DNA of 64,000 bases from CAZTZL01 sp964537715 (GCA_964537715.1 CAZIAH010000002.1:72276-136275), one strand, 5' to 3'. Positions 29,769-39,461 are shown, counted from the first letter of the stretch. Notes: generated by a model from the letters alone, not told the origin. A program made the numbers and translations.

Positions 29769-30800
29769 TTAGGCTATGTGTTTGTAGAGCATTCTACCAA
29801 TTTGTTTTGAAATAAAGATCGGTGTTTTCTGAAATAATTTTTTATGAATTAAAAAATGTTTTTTTGTGTCCGTGATAAATTTCTCCTTAACGTAATTATA
29901 TTTGTAATATGAAATTAACTGTTCTTCTGCGCCCCACCCCAGTTTAAATTGTCTCAGACCATGATGAGACAAAGCAGTTCTTCCAAAATCGAGCGTTTGA
30001 AATCCATGCTCAAAAAATTTCTTCAAAACCTCCCACCAGAGTATATGATTGACACCAAAAGACTGATATCTTTGGTCCAGACTTCCATATTTATAGATGA
30101 TGCTTTTATGATATTGAAAATATATAATACCCGCAGCCGGCTTTGAATCATAAAATCCAAGTACGATACCACCATGTCCGGGAACAATAATATATTTATA
30201 TATCGATTCAAAAAAATACCACGGTTGCGGCGGAAGGCCATGTCTTTTTCTTGTTATACAATGCAATCGATAATATATTTTTAGTGCATCGTATGATTGT
30301 AAAAAATCAATTTTAATTTTTTCAGACTTCGCTTTTCTGATATTTCTTTTATGATTATTATGAATTTTATTTTCTATTTCCTGTATACTATTCAATTCAA
30401 TGATATGACGATAGTAATCAACTGATGATTGAATATTATCAGATTCAAAGAGAACACCTCTGATTTCAATATACTTCCATTGAAAATTTCTGCAAAATTC
30501 AATAAGACTATCCCATGAAATTCGACATGATTTATCGATAAGAGGAAAACAATAGTCTGTAAACGGAAGGGAAATCCCCCTTTTACCGGTCAGAGAACTA
30601 TTGATTTCCATAATGGGAAGAAAAAATTGTATATCTTGCCCGTTTATAATAGATAGATATCGGGGAATATATCCATAAGATTTATTCAATACTTTTGCCC
30701 AGGCTGAGGAATGAAAAAAGGAATATTCGGGTTTTGAGACGATTAATTTATCCCAGCCATCATATTCTAATGGATTTATGATTTGAATTTCATGTTTCAT
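29769..30800 (-). CDS. FemAB/BioF2-like GNAT acyl- or aminoacyltransferase
   Basis: A 343-residue protein of the FemAB-like GNAT type. The N-terminal part has FFHSSAWAKVL, the usual opening of these proteins. The central motif NNHKRNIRKAK and the helix LHCITRKRHGLPPQPWYFF are hallmarks of the FemAB group found in polysaccharide loci. Near the C-terminus FQTLDFGRTA and LRQFKLGWGA complete the second GNAT-like fold. Relatives transfer amino acids or acyl groups onto cell-wall precursors or sugars. Here it sits between a sulfotransferase gene and the SagB-like gene, so decoration of a surface glycan or of the peptide product is plausible. The substrate is not readable. Confidence 0.75.
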   Translation of the reverse strand: MKHEIQIINPLEYDGWDKLIVSKPEYSFFHSSAWAKVLNKSYGYIPRYLSIINGQDIQFFLPIMEINSSLTGKRGISLPFTDYCFPLIDKSCRISWDSLIEFCRNFQWKYIEIRGVLFESDNIQSSVDYYRHIIELNSIQEIENKIHNNHKRNIRKAKSEKIKIDFLQSYDALKIYYRLHCITRKRHGLPPQPWYFFESIYKYIIVPGHGGIVLGFYDSKPAAGIIYFQYHKSIIYKYGSLDQRYQSFGVNHILWWEVLKKFFEHGFQTLDFGRTALSHHGLRQFKLGWGAEEQLISYYKYNYVKEKFITDTKKHFLIHKKLFQKTPIFISKQIGRMLYKHIA

Positions 30801-30927
30801 AAAGTTGAGATTCCTGTAATTTGATTACAAACATATTCGATTTGTTTTGTTCTTAACTCAGGTAACATTGGAACTGATAACTTGGAATCCAAAATGTATT
30901 ATCCATGTTTGTTCCATTCGAATAATA

Positions 30928-31860
30928 TTATAAATATCCATGTTTAAGCATGAGCGGCCAACTCAGAAATTTTATTAATTTTTCATTCTTTGGATTCAAT
31001 TTCCTTTTCCATTCATCATCTAGTTTGAGTGGTATGTTTCCAATATTAAATCGGATTGGATTCCCAGTTATCGTATGTGATATTTTTTTTAAATTTACAG
31101 TATTTTTACTTTGAAAGAGTGAATTTGGTTTATTCATTTTATACCTATTCATGATTTTTTCAATATAATATTCAGGATCTTCTATAAAATCTTCATATCG
31201 TAAAATAGTATACTTATATTTTTGGTTTTTAAAATATATTTGAGCGAACATATACGACATGATATATGTTAATGTAGCTCTAAAAGTTGACTTTCTGGGC
31301 ATGTATTCCGTTTCATTTATTCTATTTTCTCGTACTTTTATCTTAGACCAGGAATAGGCAACGGCTCGAGGATCACGAACTAGGTGGATAATATGAAAAT
31401 CAATATTTTTAATAAACCTCAACATATATCCATATGAAGTATATTTCGTGGAATCAATAATGACTCTTTTATTTCCATTTGTATATATTTTTAAATAGAT
31501 ATTTTTAATATGATCTGCATATATTTTTAAAGAGCGCTTCCTTCCAAAAATTATTGATTTTAAAAAAAATAGTGGTTGCGTGGACCGCAAATATTCGCCA
31601 ACATTAATTAGTTTTTGTAGTTCTGCATTGTCTTTTATTTCATTTTTAATGATATGAGTCCAGAACAAACATTTTTGAAAAGGTCGATGACATCCACATA
31701 AAAAATTATTTTTATAACCTCTTTCCCATATTTCATTTAGTTCACCGATATGTATACAATGCTCATATTGTCCTAAAATATTTGCAATGATTGTACTACC
31801 GCTTCTCCCAATACACGTAATAAAAATCACATTATATTCTTTATTCACGTAAAAACTCAC
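30928..31860 (-). CDS. Sulfotransferase (PAPS-dependent)
   Basis: A 310-residue sulfotransferase. The 5'-phosphosulfate loop is GRSGST at residues 18-23, close to the N-terminus as expected, and the 3'-phosphate motif is HLVRDPRAVAYSW around residue 160. These enzymes move sulfate from PAPS to a hydroxyl or amine on a glycan, lipid or small molecule. No PAPS-forming genes lie in the window, so the donor must come from elsewhere. The gene is very AT-rich compared with the gmhA-like gene just upstream, in keeping with the mosaic make-up of this region. The product may be a sulfated polysaccharide; a sulfated NRPS/PKS product is the alternative. Confidence 0.85.
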   Translation of the reverse strand: MSFYVNKEYNVIFITCIGRSGSTIIANILGQYEHCIHIGELNEIWERGYKNNFLCGCHRPFQKCLFWTHIIKNEIKDNAELQKLINVGEYLRSTQPLFFLKSIIFGRKRSLKIYADHIKNIYLKIYTNGNKRVIIDSTKYTSYGYMLRFIKNIDFHIIHLVRDPRAVAYSWSKIKVRENRINETEYMPRKSTFRATLTYIMSYMFAQIYFKNQKYKYTILRYEDFIEDPEYYIEKIMNRYKMNKPNSLFQSKNTVNLKKISHTITGNPIRFNIGNIPLKLDDEWKRKLNPKNEKLIKFLSWPLMLKHGYL

Positions 31861-31909
31861 TGTTTATAAGTTCATATTCTAAGATAAAAAATGGCTTCAA
31901 AGTCCTCGG

Positions 31910-32530
31910 CTAGAATTTCCGTTGCTTGATGAGACCCTCCTCCATGTGTGCCTGTCGAATATATTGGGCCAAGATGTGCATGAGCGATTGATGCACATCC
32001 TCGATAATACCGTAATTATCTGAGGTAACGTGCAGATTTACATCTGCAATATCTGCGGATCTGCCGCCAGAGAAACCGGTCATTGAGATTACTGAGATCC
32101 TGTTTTCCTTGGCCCACAAGGCGGCACGAACAATATTTTCGGAATCCCCGGAAGAACTGACAGTAATCAGTACATCACCGGGTTTGGCCAGAGATCGGAG
32201 TTGATAGACAAAAATCTCATCAAAAGATATATCGTTGCCAATGGCGGTAATCATTTCGACCGTCGTGCTGAGCGAAACGATTCGGGGGGTGAGTGCCGTA
32301 TCCGTCTGTACCAGCTTGCAATGGTCACATGCGAGATGATTCGTGATCGCTGCTGAACCTCCGTTACCGCAGGAATAAACTGTACCGCCTTCAGTGTAAA
32401 CCTTAGTCAAGATGTCAGCTGCCTGCTCTATTCTTTCTCTATCAATCGAAGCGGCAGCATCATTGATCTTGTTGAAGTAAGCGTTGACGTAACTTCCGGC
32501 ATCGACGAATTTGCTATCTGGAAAAGTCAT
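31910..32530 (-). CDS. gmhA: SIS-domain isomerase, sedoheptulose 7-phosphate isomerase (GmhA) family
   Basis: A 206-residue, single SIS-domain protein matching GmhA in length and layout. The sugar-phosphate loop reads SCGNGGSAAIT at 53-63, followed by HLACDHCK, and the second loop is VSSSGDSEN at 124-132. GmhA converts sedoheptulose 7-phosphate to heptose 7-phosphate for lipopolysaccharide or nucleotide-heptose synthesis. No other heptose genes (hldE, gmhB) lie in the window, so it may serve a glycan-specific sugar or be a relative with another substrate. A TTAGGAG ribosome site precedes the ATG. A decayed internally deleted copy of this gene lies near 36.0-36.15 kb. Confidence 0.8.
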   Translation of the reverse strand: MTFPDSKFVDAGSYVNAYFNKINDAAASIDRERIEQAADILTKVYTEGGTVYSCGNGGSAAITNHLACDHCKLVQTDTALTPRIVSLSTTVEMITAIGNDISFDEIFVYQLRSLAKPGDVLITVSSSGDSENIVRAALWAKENRISVISMTGFSGGRSADIADVNLHVTSDNYGIIEDVHQSLMHILAQYIRQAHMEEGLIKQRKF

Positions 32531-32553
32531 GAAAAATCTCCTAATTCGAGTTC

Positions 32554-32652
32554 TTAAAAGGTGTTCTTAACCTCACTACCTCCTACCTTGGTGAAGAGGG
32601 TGTCATTACTGGCCAATGTTTTAATATAAATCCCTGGTTCGTTAAACATCAT
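32554..32652 (-). CDS. Possible 32-residue ORF between ATP-grasp and gmhA-like genes
   Basis: A short frame starts with two ATGs that overlap the TGA of the ATP-grasp gene and ends 24 bases before the gmhA-like ATG. It would encode MMFNEPGIYIKTLASND and then LFTKVGGSEVKNTF. I do not recognise it. The overlap could allow translational coupling, but with so much decayed gene material nearby it may equally be the leftover end of a lost gene. Confidence 0.2.
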   Translation of the reverse strand: MMFNEPGIYIKTLASNDTLFTKVGGSEVKNTF

Positions 32653-33866
32653 AACCCTTTTTTAAATCTCAAAAGTCGTCTTATAAAATAGTAACCCATC
32701 ATTACCCATGGTAAAGGATCGTACCAGGTGAATGCTTCGAAATGCTGTTTATGCAGAACACTACGTAGCCACTGTCCCCAAGTGAGAATTCCCCGTCGAT
32801 GGGCATCTTGAAAGGCTAAAAAATCCCGGATGGGTCGAATCAAGCGGACCCCATGACGATATTCACCCATCGGCGGAAGCGATTGACTTGTCAATCGGTT
32901 GTAAATAAACAGGGTGATGTCAAAACCACTGCATCTGATTACTTCAGTACAAAGGGTAAGACGGGTGTTACATTCCATCAACTTCAACTTGCCATCTCTG
33001 GGATCGAGTTTAAATTCAACGTTGCCCAATCCGCAATAACTTACACCTTTGAAGAATTGCAGACCGAGGTCAACTACTTTTGGATTCCAGTCAGTTATGT
33101 GGTAAGTGCCATTCCCAGAAAAATTCGGATATTGACGGAGCTTACGTTTGGTGAAATGGAAGAGCGGCATTCCGTTTTCGTCTATATATGAGTAATAACT
33201 TTGAAACTGATGGTCTCCTTCTCCGGGAATGACCTCCGTTACGATCAGATCAGATCGAAACTGCTGGTGTATACCGACTTCGTAAAGTTGATTGAACTGA
33301 TGAATAAGCTCGTCTTTATTATTGACTATAAAGAGTTTCTTAATAAACTGACGTCCCCTAAATTCGTGTGAATAACGTGGTTTCAGTGCGCATGGGAAAG
33401 GCACCAAGTTGATAATGGTTTCGATATCTTCTCGAGTACGGACGATCCAGGTTTGTGGTATTGGCACACCACTTTTTTTCGCGAGTGGGTATGTCTTACC
33501 CTTATCGAGCATGGCAAGGAGAACGTCATCATTTGCTTCGGGCAGAATATAGTCGGTTGCCAGCTGTGCCCGATGACGTGCGGTCATTTCCATTATATGA
33601 TCGGAACAAGGAAAAATAACCGCACCTCGATATGGTTCTGAATCTTTACCTGTCAGCCACTCCACCCAGGCTTGAATGTTGTTTTCCTTAAATGGAATCC
33701 GTTTACTATACCTTGAAAAACGGGCGTGATTCTCTGGGATGTCAATTGAATAGACAGGGATACCTCGTCTTCCAAGGCTTCGGGCCACTGAAAGCGAGAT
33801 TATTCCTCCGTCAAAAAGGAGAACAGGTGGCGTGTCAAGTTTGTTATTTTTTCTGAAGGTCGTCAT
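32649..33866 (-). CDS. ATP-grasp ligase (carboxylate-amine ligase type)
   Basis: A 405-residue ATP-grasp protein. An N-terminal pre-ATP-grasp domain begins VLLFDGGIISLSVARSLGRRG, followed by SIDIPENHARFSRYS. The ATP-grasp core includes DKGKTYPLAKKSGVPIPQTW, the lysine-bearing strand PCALKPRYSHEF, and the metal-binding GNVEFKLDPRDGKLKLMECN. It would couple a carboxylate to an amine using ATP. Similar proteins in polysaccharide loci attach amino acids to sugar acids or make amide-linked substituents. It shares its stop region with a small frame leading into the gmhA-like gene. Substrates are unknown. Confidence 0.82.
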   Translation of the reverse strand: MTTFRKNNKLDTPPVLLFDGGIISLSVARSLGRRGIPVYSIDIPENHARFSRYSKRIPFKENNIQAWVEWLTGKDSEPYRGAVIFPCSDHIMEMTARHRAQLATDYILPEANDDVLLAMLDKGKTYPLAKKSGVPIPQTWIVRTREDIETIINLVPFPCALKPRYSHEFRGRQFIKKLFIVNNKDELIHQFNQLYEVGIHQQFRSDLIVTEVIPGEGDHQFQSYYSYIDENGMPLFHFTKRKLRQYPNFSGNGTYHITDWNPKVVDLGLQFFKGVSYCGLGNVEFKLDPRDGKLKLMECNTRLTLCTEVIRCSGFDITLFIYNRLTSQSLPPMGEYRHGVRLIRPIRDFLAFQDAHRRGILTWGQWLRSVLHKQHFEAFTWYDPLPWVMMGYYFIRRLLRFKKGL

Positions 33867-34286
33867 TATTAATTCCTTTCACATCATTTTCGATATCCAG
33901 TAAGTGGCGTAAAATCGGAACGGCGACAGGGACACTGCCTTTGGGATTACAGGTTTGATAATGATAATGGTGTCCTGGCAAAGCATTGAAATAGAGTTAA
34001 ATGTAAAAAAACAAGCTCTTATATATATTAGATGAATGCCAATGAGATAATTCTCTCATTTGTTAAGAATCAAATAAAGATTATTTCCAAACCTATTTTT
34101 CAGAAGAGATTGGTACTGAAAAATTTAGCATTGTTTAAGGGCATTCCTTACCGAAGTCACTTCTTCCTTTGCCCTTGACATTAGAAAGCAATCATCACTC
34201 GAACGGTGACTTCAGTCATTGATCGAATCCTCAATTCGCTTGAGTGATTCGGATATACTATTATCATTTTCTGAACGATAATCTCC
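33867..34286. other. 420-base spacer with a decayed aldolase tail
   Basis: No intact gene lies here. Bases 34125-34196 hold a minus-strand remnant of the aldolase gene (listed separately). Bases 34041-34060 form a 7-base-pair inverted repeat, AATGAGA and TCTCATT around a 6-base loop; it is not followed by a T-run on the minus strand, so I do not call it a terminator. The rest is unrecognised AT-rich sequence. Confidence 0.5.
34125..34196 (-). pseudogene. Second remnant of the HpcH/HpaI aldolase 3' end
   Basis: Read on the minus strand this segment encodes DDCFLMSRAKEEVTSVRNAL, then KQC and a stop. The intact aldolase ends DDRFLMARAREEVTSVRDAL, then KEIQ. The frame is lost just upstream of the Asp-Asp pair, so only about 23 codons remain. 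It lies after the membrane-protein gene that starts at 35894, far from the intact aldolase at 39.5-40.3 kb. Confidence 0.75.
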
Positions 34287-35894
34287 TCAGAGAAGCTTGT
34301 AGAGAGCCATGTCTTCCCATTGAAATTCAGTCTTCAGAGGCAATGTGTTCTTGAATACACAGTATGTTGCATGATATTTTTTCGCAACCTCTAATAATTT
34401 TTCCGACGACAATTGATAGAAGGCTAATTCTGTCCTGGCTCTTATATCATAAGAGTCTTTATTATTCCGCATGGATTCGACCGTCACGGCGCCGCCGGTG
34501 ACATCCACGATGCGTTCGTACCAATCTTTCCAACCGTTTTTATTAAATGGTATCGCCATCCAGTTGACCACCTGCGCACGCCGGGTATTCGTTGAAAATT
34601 CAATATAATCAGGCGATACCAGAAAGACGGCATCCTTCGGCGTATTTTTCTCTATGTATTCTTCAATTGGCGTTTGCTTTATATTAAAATAAATTCCAGG
34701 AAAAATCTTCCTTCGCAATCCTGTAGTATATCGGGGACTTTTATAGTTTACATAAAATGCGGCGATCGAAATAATCGATAGCATCGCAAGTACATATCGA
34801 GCAGAATACCTGATGACATCATACTTGATTTTTCTGCAGACAGTTACCCAAAATATCCAGCATGCATAAGTTATGGTGATAACCGCCAATATCACAGATG
34901 ATCTGAAGAGATAAAATTTGTCAATCATCTCAATTCGGAGTATCTCGTTTAGATACCCGACTCCGCATAAGAAAACAATGATGATAGAGGCACGAAATAA
35001 GACAGAATCAATATTCGTCCACGATATTTTTTTACGCAGTTTGAAGAAATATGCCGTAATGAATATTTGAAGCACGAATGTTATATGGTTTATCATCGGC
35101 CAGGCTGTTGGCTGGAGATGATGTCTATGCCTGAAACGAAGTACATCAGAGAATGTAGGACCGGTACTCTCAGCGATTGCAGGCTGGCCGATGTTTAGTA
35201 TTTGATCCTTAAATGCGTAAATAAGAACGGGAGCGCCGATAATCAAGCTGACGATTCCGAATAGAAGGAGATTTCTAACCTTCTGCTGAATCGGATCCCT
35301 GCTCATTAAAATAATTCCGATAAGCAGAGTGATGATCATCTGGCCATGATTTAGATGAACATAGAGTGCCGCTCCTGCAATGATAGCAGACATGAAAATT
35401 TTCCTTTTAGCGAAGTAGACCAATGCAAGGAGCGATAGAGCGTATCCGAGTGTATACATGTAAAACGTAATTTCAAAAAGAACCCAATCACCTAAAATAA
35501 AATTATCTCCCGGAATATAATGATAAACGCCAATGATGAATAGTGTAAACCAACTGAATAATGGATTATCCGGAAGGATTCCCCCGGTTAATTTTCTGAT
35601 CGCATAAGCCAAAAGAAACAAAGAAAATAACTGAAAGACAAAGAATGTCAAAGGAAAAGGGACTAACTTGCCGATTTGTGCTATCAGCCATGTCAGCGGC
35701 CTTGTATAGATCGGGAAATGACCCGCATGAAGATCGTTCGCCAGCAAAGTCGGATCCATAATATGATATACGGCAGGGAGGAGAGCTGCTTGAGGCCCCG
35801 AACCATATTGCCAGCCGAAGTTGACCAAGGCAAACAATACAAACAAAGCATATAAATAAGTTTCTGAAAGATATTGTTTTATTTTCCTCTCCAT
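34287..35894 (-). CDS. Polytopic membrane protein, GT-C-like
   Basis: A 535-residue integral membrane protein with about ten hydrophobic helices and a C-terminal soluble part of roughly 130 residues. The first long loop carries ANDLHAGHFPIYTRPL, placed where GT-C glycosyltransferases keep their acidic catalytic motif. The C-terminal domain has IEEYIEKNTPKDAVFLVSPDY, a pattern common in GT-C-like proteins of polysaccharide loci. A GT-C enzyme would take sugar from a polyprenyl-phosphate donor and work on the outer membrane face of the cytoplasmic membrane. Enzyme activity is inferred from architecture only; a polymerase or transporter role cannot be excluded. Confidence 0.6.
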   Translation of the reverse strand: MERKIKQYLSETYLYALFVLFALVNFGWQYGSGPQAALLPAVYHIMDPTLLANDLHAGHFPIYTRPLTWLIAQIGKLVPFPLTFFVFQLFSLFLLAYAIRKLTGGILPDNPLFSWFTLFIIGVYHYIPGDNFILGDWVLFEITFYMYTLGYALSLLALVYFAKRKIFMSAIIAGAALYVHLNHGQMIITLLIGIILMSRDPIQQKVRNLLLFGIVSLIIGAPVLIYAFKDQILNIGQPAIAESTGPTFSDVLRFRHRHHLQPTAWPMINHITFVLQIFITAYFFKLRKKISWTNIDSVLFRASIIIVFLCGVGYLNEILRIEMIDKFYLFRSSVILAVITITYACWIFWVTVCRKIKYDVIRYSARYVLAMLSIISIAAFYVNYKSPRYTTGLRRKIFPGIYFNIKQTPIEEYIEKNTPKDAVFLVSPDYIEFSTNTRRAQVVNWMAIPFNKNGWKDWYERIVDVTGGAVTVESMRNNKDSYDIRARTELAFYQLSSEKLLEVAKKYHATYCVFKNTLPLKTEFQWEDMALYKLL

Positions 35895-36000
35895 AGTCCT
35901 ATCTCAAAATCACAAGGTCTCCTTTTCAAAATCTACAGGCTATTTCATTTGAAATGAGTCTCAACATGACGGTATCCAGAATATATAAACGCATCACCCA

Positions 36001-36150
36001 GAATTTCCGCTGTTTGATAATCTCCTCCTCCATGTGAACCTGACGAATATGCTGGACGAGGCAGTGCATAAACAACGGATGAATATCTTCGATGACTCCG
36101 TAATTGTCTGTGGTGCTTCCGACATCGACAAATTTGGTATGTGGAAATAT
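36001..36150 (-). pseudogene. Internally deleted gmhA-like remnant
   Basis: The minus strand encodes IFPHTKFVDVGS, matching the N-terminus of the intact gmhA-like protein (TFPDSKFVDAGS, ending at residue 13). It jumps directly to TTDNYGVIEDIHPLFMHCLV and then QHIRQVHMEEEIIKQRKF, matching its last 38 residues from T169. About 155 codons, including both sugar-phosphate loops, are missing. The original stop TAG has become TGG, so the frame reads on. It directly follows the aldolase remnant. Confidence 0.85.
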
Positions 36151-36170
36151 CGAGACAAGTCTCCTCTCCA

Positions 36171-36368
36171 ATGGATTTTCTTTAAAGTATGTCTCACCGT
36201 ATCCACTTCTTCCTTTGCCTATGGCATTAGAAAGCGATCATCAATTTGTAACGGGGTTAACTGGAACTTCTGGTTAATCATCTCTACTGCAACTTCTCTT
36301 GAGTTAGTGTGAATACCGGCCACTACACTGTGACGCTTGGCAGTTTGTAAAATGATCTGCTTCGCTTC
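36171..36368 (-). pseudogene. Remnant of the HpcH/HpaI aldolase 3' end with an internal stop
   Basis: The minus strand encodes EAKQIILQTAKRHSVVAGIH, TNSREVAVEMINQKF, QLTPLQIDDRFLMP, a stop (TAG at 36219-36221), then AKEEVDTVRHTLKKIH. This follows the last 66 residues of the intact aldolase at 39462-40259 almost residue for residue. It merges without its own stop into the gmhA-like remnant, so the ancestral order was aldolase then gmhA on this strand. Confidence 0.88.
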
Positions 36369-36512
36369 GAACCTTGTCAAAAGGAATCAATTAGTAGTAT
36401 GATACTCAGAATCTATGGTTTAAGAAATCAGCAGAAGTGTCCGAAACCATTTAAAGACAAACACCCACAAGAAAGCCCGATGAACCATAAAAATTAGATC
36501 TTTAAAAAATAT

Positions 36513-37778
36513 TTATATAAAAAATCTAACATTATTGAGCACAATAAAGAGAAGAAAAACAAATATATAATAACTAAAATACTTCTTTTGTGAACTTTGT
36601 TGAGAGAGTAATATAACACAAAACAAAGGAAGGTTGGAGTCAGATGAATATAAAATTGCTTCTCCTGGATTAAAAGAAGCAATAAAAATAAATTTTAATA
36701 TAATTAAAACAAGCAAAGAAAGCATTAACGAATTATTTCTAACTATTTTAATCCTTCCTAACAACCCAATCCACAAAATTAAAAAGAGGGCAGAAAATAT
36801 ATGCTTGAAATATTCCACCAATGATGGAATAAAAAAGCCTATATAGTCAGGAAATTTCTTTGTAGCATAAAATACAGATTTAGCAGGGATCCCTATATTA
36901 AAAAAAAACATGTTCAGCAAGGGTTCCTTTAACTCATAGAAACTATATTTGATTTTGTTATATTCTTGAGAAAATTTGATATAATATTCAAATATTGAAC
37001 ATTCTTCGAGTCCATATATGACAGCATTGATCACAAAAAATGAAATCAAAGTGACAGATAAAATATGGACAAGCATCTTATTCCTAAGATCCTTATTCAA
37101 AAATAATTTTTGTCCGTAGTAAACTAATGGGATTACTAAAAGAAAAAGTGAAATGATTTCATTTAGACTACATACTATTAATAAAGCAGACAAAATGCCG
37201 GTCTTTTGCCAATCTAGTTTATCCTTATAACTTATAAATAATAGCAGATAACAAGAGTATAATAAAGTGCTGACAATATACGACTCGGGTACAGAAGCAA
37301 AATACCAAACAGAAAATGAAAAACCATAAGCCATGACCATTAATATGTTTATAATTCTTTGCTTACCAATTTTTGAAAATAATTTATAAACAATTACTAT
37401 ATTCAGTGAGCCAATAAAAGCAAAAAAAAGTTTAAGAATAGCGATTTTATTAATATTTAAAGGAATCATCTTAATGATTAGTTTTATTCCTGTAATGATT
37501 CCTACAGTTATAGGGTGTCTTGCAGTAATACCAGTAAAATGATCACTAAGAATAGCCCTAATATACAAAGGAACATCAGCGCCAAAAGGATAATCTTTTA
37601 AAACGAGTGAACCAACTTCATTAGTAAGTGAGAAAAAATAAAGTACGAAGAAAAACACACCCACTATCCATATAAGATCAATTTGTAAAACAAAATTTAA
37701 TAAATTGGACTTTTTAGCTACCTGCTGTTTCATTGGGTACATATGATCCCCATTTTTCGAACCGGTTTTGAGACTCAT
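36513..37778 (-). CDS. Polytopic membrane protein, GT-C/GT39-like
   Basis: A 421-residue protein made almost entirely of hydrophobic helices (about ten). The first periplasmic loop has DYPFGADVPLYIR and a later loop YFASVPESYIVSTLLYS, resembling the acidic and Glu-Tyr motifs of GT39/DUF2723-type GT-C transferases. It is markedly more AT-rich than the genes on both sides and lies next to the aldolase and gmhA remnants, which suggests it entered by recombination that broke those genes. A role as a lipid-linked sugar transferase is inferred from fold only. Confidence 0.6.
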   Translation of the reverse strand: MSLKTGSKNGDHMYPMKQQVAKKSNLLNFVLQIDLIWIVGVFFFVLYFFSLTNEVGSLVLKDYPFGADVPLYIRAILSDHFTGITARHPITVGIITGIKLIIKMIPLNINKIAILKLFFAFIGSLNIVIVYKLFSKIGKQRIINILMVMAYGFSFSVWYFASVPESYIVSTLLYSCYLLLFISYKDKLDWQKTGILSALLIVCSLNEIISLFLLVIPLVYYGQKLFLNKDLRNKMLVHILSVTLISFFVINAVIYGLEECSIFEYYIKFSQEYNKIKYSFYELKEPLLNMFFFNIGIPAKSVFYATKKFPDYIGFFIPSLVEYFKHIFSALFLILWIGLLGRIKIVRNNSLMLSLLVLIILKFIFIASFNPGEAILYSSDSNLPLFCVILLSQQSSQKKYFSYYIFVFLLFIVLNNVRFFI

Positions 37779-37908
37779 TTTCTTTCACATTTCAGAGGGA
37801 TAATTCGCCCTTCTCTTTTAAATGTTTTATCGGTGACTTGTTTTCTATGCCAAAGGGAATGACAACGACCTGAAGCATTAATGAACCATTTTATATTATT
37901 AAAATTCA

Positions 37909-39447
37909 TCATTCTCGCTTAATCAGGTAAAGAGAAAAGCCTTTTCCTTCGATTATTTCATTCAACTGGTCAGGAATCGGCTGGAAAAGTTGAGGGTTCA
38001 CTAAAAAAACATAATCATAATGATTCACAATCGTCCCCCAGTTTGGAGTTTGAGACTTTGTGTACATGTGACGTGGCTCTGCCCTGACTATTTTTTCGAA
38101 CTCTTCAGCATAGGCAATTGACTCCCCATATCGAGGGAATGTGAATAGATTCTGGACAAAGGCTTCACGTCTGATAACGGCATAGGAGGCGATATGACGG
38201 GCCGGAGGAAATTCCGCATGTTCTCCAACGGATTTGGTAGCCGTGTAGATTCTGGCACCTCTTGGAATCAAGTCAAATGCCCGGATACACCCGGCATAGT
38301 AATCATTTGCAATAACCCATTTCTTGTATAAGATAGAAGTCCGAAAAAGAAGAATCATAAATATTAGTATAACAGCAGCAACCTTCTTTCCTCTGGTCAT
38401 AATGCCTTCTTTGAAACTAATACTCGCTATTAGAAAGTAGAGGATGACTATTGGAATGCGTTTATCAAGGTAACTGCTTCCACTTAAATTGTTAGGAAGA
38501 AGAATGAACACAACTGTCATCATAATCAATGGCCATTTTAACGCTGGATGGATGATAAGCCGCTTTGTTATCAGAAGAAAGAAAACGGTTCCGAAGAATA
38601 GACCAAATAAGGCAATATCTGTTTTAGGAGAGTAATTCCACGTTGTGCCCAAAATACCGCCAACTTTGCTGTACAGAGAGTAGAGAGACGCGAAGTCGCT
38701 CGAAAGGTTGGGATTCACTATCTTTGGTTTTAAGAGAAAAAGTAATCCTCCAGGAACAAACTGACCCATTGATATCACTGCATCTGTAACGAATAGCTTT
38801 TTCGACCTTCCCTTTTTTCTCTGGATTCCCCCAAATTCATAGCCTAGAATGAAAAGCATGTAAATCCCGAAAGCCATAAGATGAAATAAATAGAGCAAGC
38901 TTGCTGATATTGAGAAGAATAACAAACGTATCCAGTATCTTTTTTGCCGAAAAATGATCCACAGCGCTGCGATCCACAGTGCGCAGCCAATGGAGAAAAA
39001 ATAGCCAAGAAAACCCCAGATTAAATAGTGGCTTAATAGAAATAAGAAAATAACCAGGGTCCACCATGAAAAACTTCGGTGCAATGCAAAATAAAGCGCA
39101 GTGACTCCACTGGAAATGAGCAGCAGACCTAAACTGATAAATAGTTTGGTTGAAAGCGGCAATGAAATGAATTTGGAAAAAGTGGGAATGATCGTTTCCA
39201 TAGCAAGATTCGGAATGAGAAGATGTTTTTCCATATAATACTTGCTCAGGAACTCTGAATCATTGAGATTTTCCAGTATAAACATTCTGGCGAAATGATT
39301 TGGATAATCCACCATTGCAGGGATTTCCACCAAGTAGATTGGTAATTGAGTTAAGATAAACAGGAAAAGGAAAATAAAAATGTAAAGGACTTTGTTGGGC
39401 TGTGAATTAGATTGACCTTCGATGAACTCGTTTTCAGAAAAAGTCAT
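37909..39447 (-). CDS. Polytopic membrane protein, GT-C-like
   Basis: A 512-residue integral membrane protein with about eleven hydrophobic helices and a short soluble C-terminal part. The first loop carries EIPAMVDYPNHFARMFIL; an acidic residue in this loop is typical of GT-C transferases. The C-terminal region has AFDLIPRGARIYTATKSV, then HYDYVFLVNP, again like GT-C-type proteins of polysaccharide loci. It starts 14 bases after the aldolase stop. It is one of three such proteins in 5 kb, which suggests several lipid-linked sugar transfers or a glycan with several branches. Confidence 0.6.
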   Translation of the reverse strand: MTFSENEFIEGQSNSQPNKVLYIFIFLFLFILTQLPIYLVEIPAMVDYPNHFARMFILENLNDSEFLSKYYMEKHLLIPNLAMETIIPTFSKFISLPLSTKLFISLGLLLISSGVTALYFALHRSFSWWTLVIFLFLLSHYLIWGFLGYFFSIGCALWIAALWIIFRQKRYWIRLLFFSISASLLYLFHLMAFGIYMLFILGYEFGGIQRKKGRSKKLFVTDAVISMGQFVPGGLLFLLKPKIVNPNLSSDFASLYSLYSKVGGILGTTWNYSPKTDIALFGLFFGTVFFLLITKRLIIHPALKWPLIMMTVVFILLPNNLSGSSYLDKRIPIVILYFLIASISFKEGIMTRGKKVAAVILIFMILLFRTSILYKKWVIANDYYAGCIRAFDLIPRGARIYTATKSVGEHAEFPPARHIASYAVIRREAFVQNLFTFPRYGESIAYAEEFEKIVRAEPRHMYTKSQTPNWGTIVNHYDYVFLVNPQLFQPIPDQLNEIIEGKGFSLYLIKRE

Positions 39448-39461
39448 ATTATGCCTCTGTT

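Noticed and set aside
34041..34060. Hairpin AATGAGA/TCTCATT as a terminator
   Set aside because: No T-run follows on the minus strand, where the neighbouring genes are transcribed.
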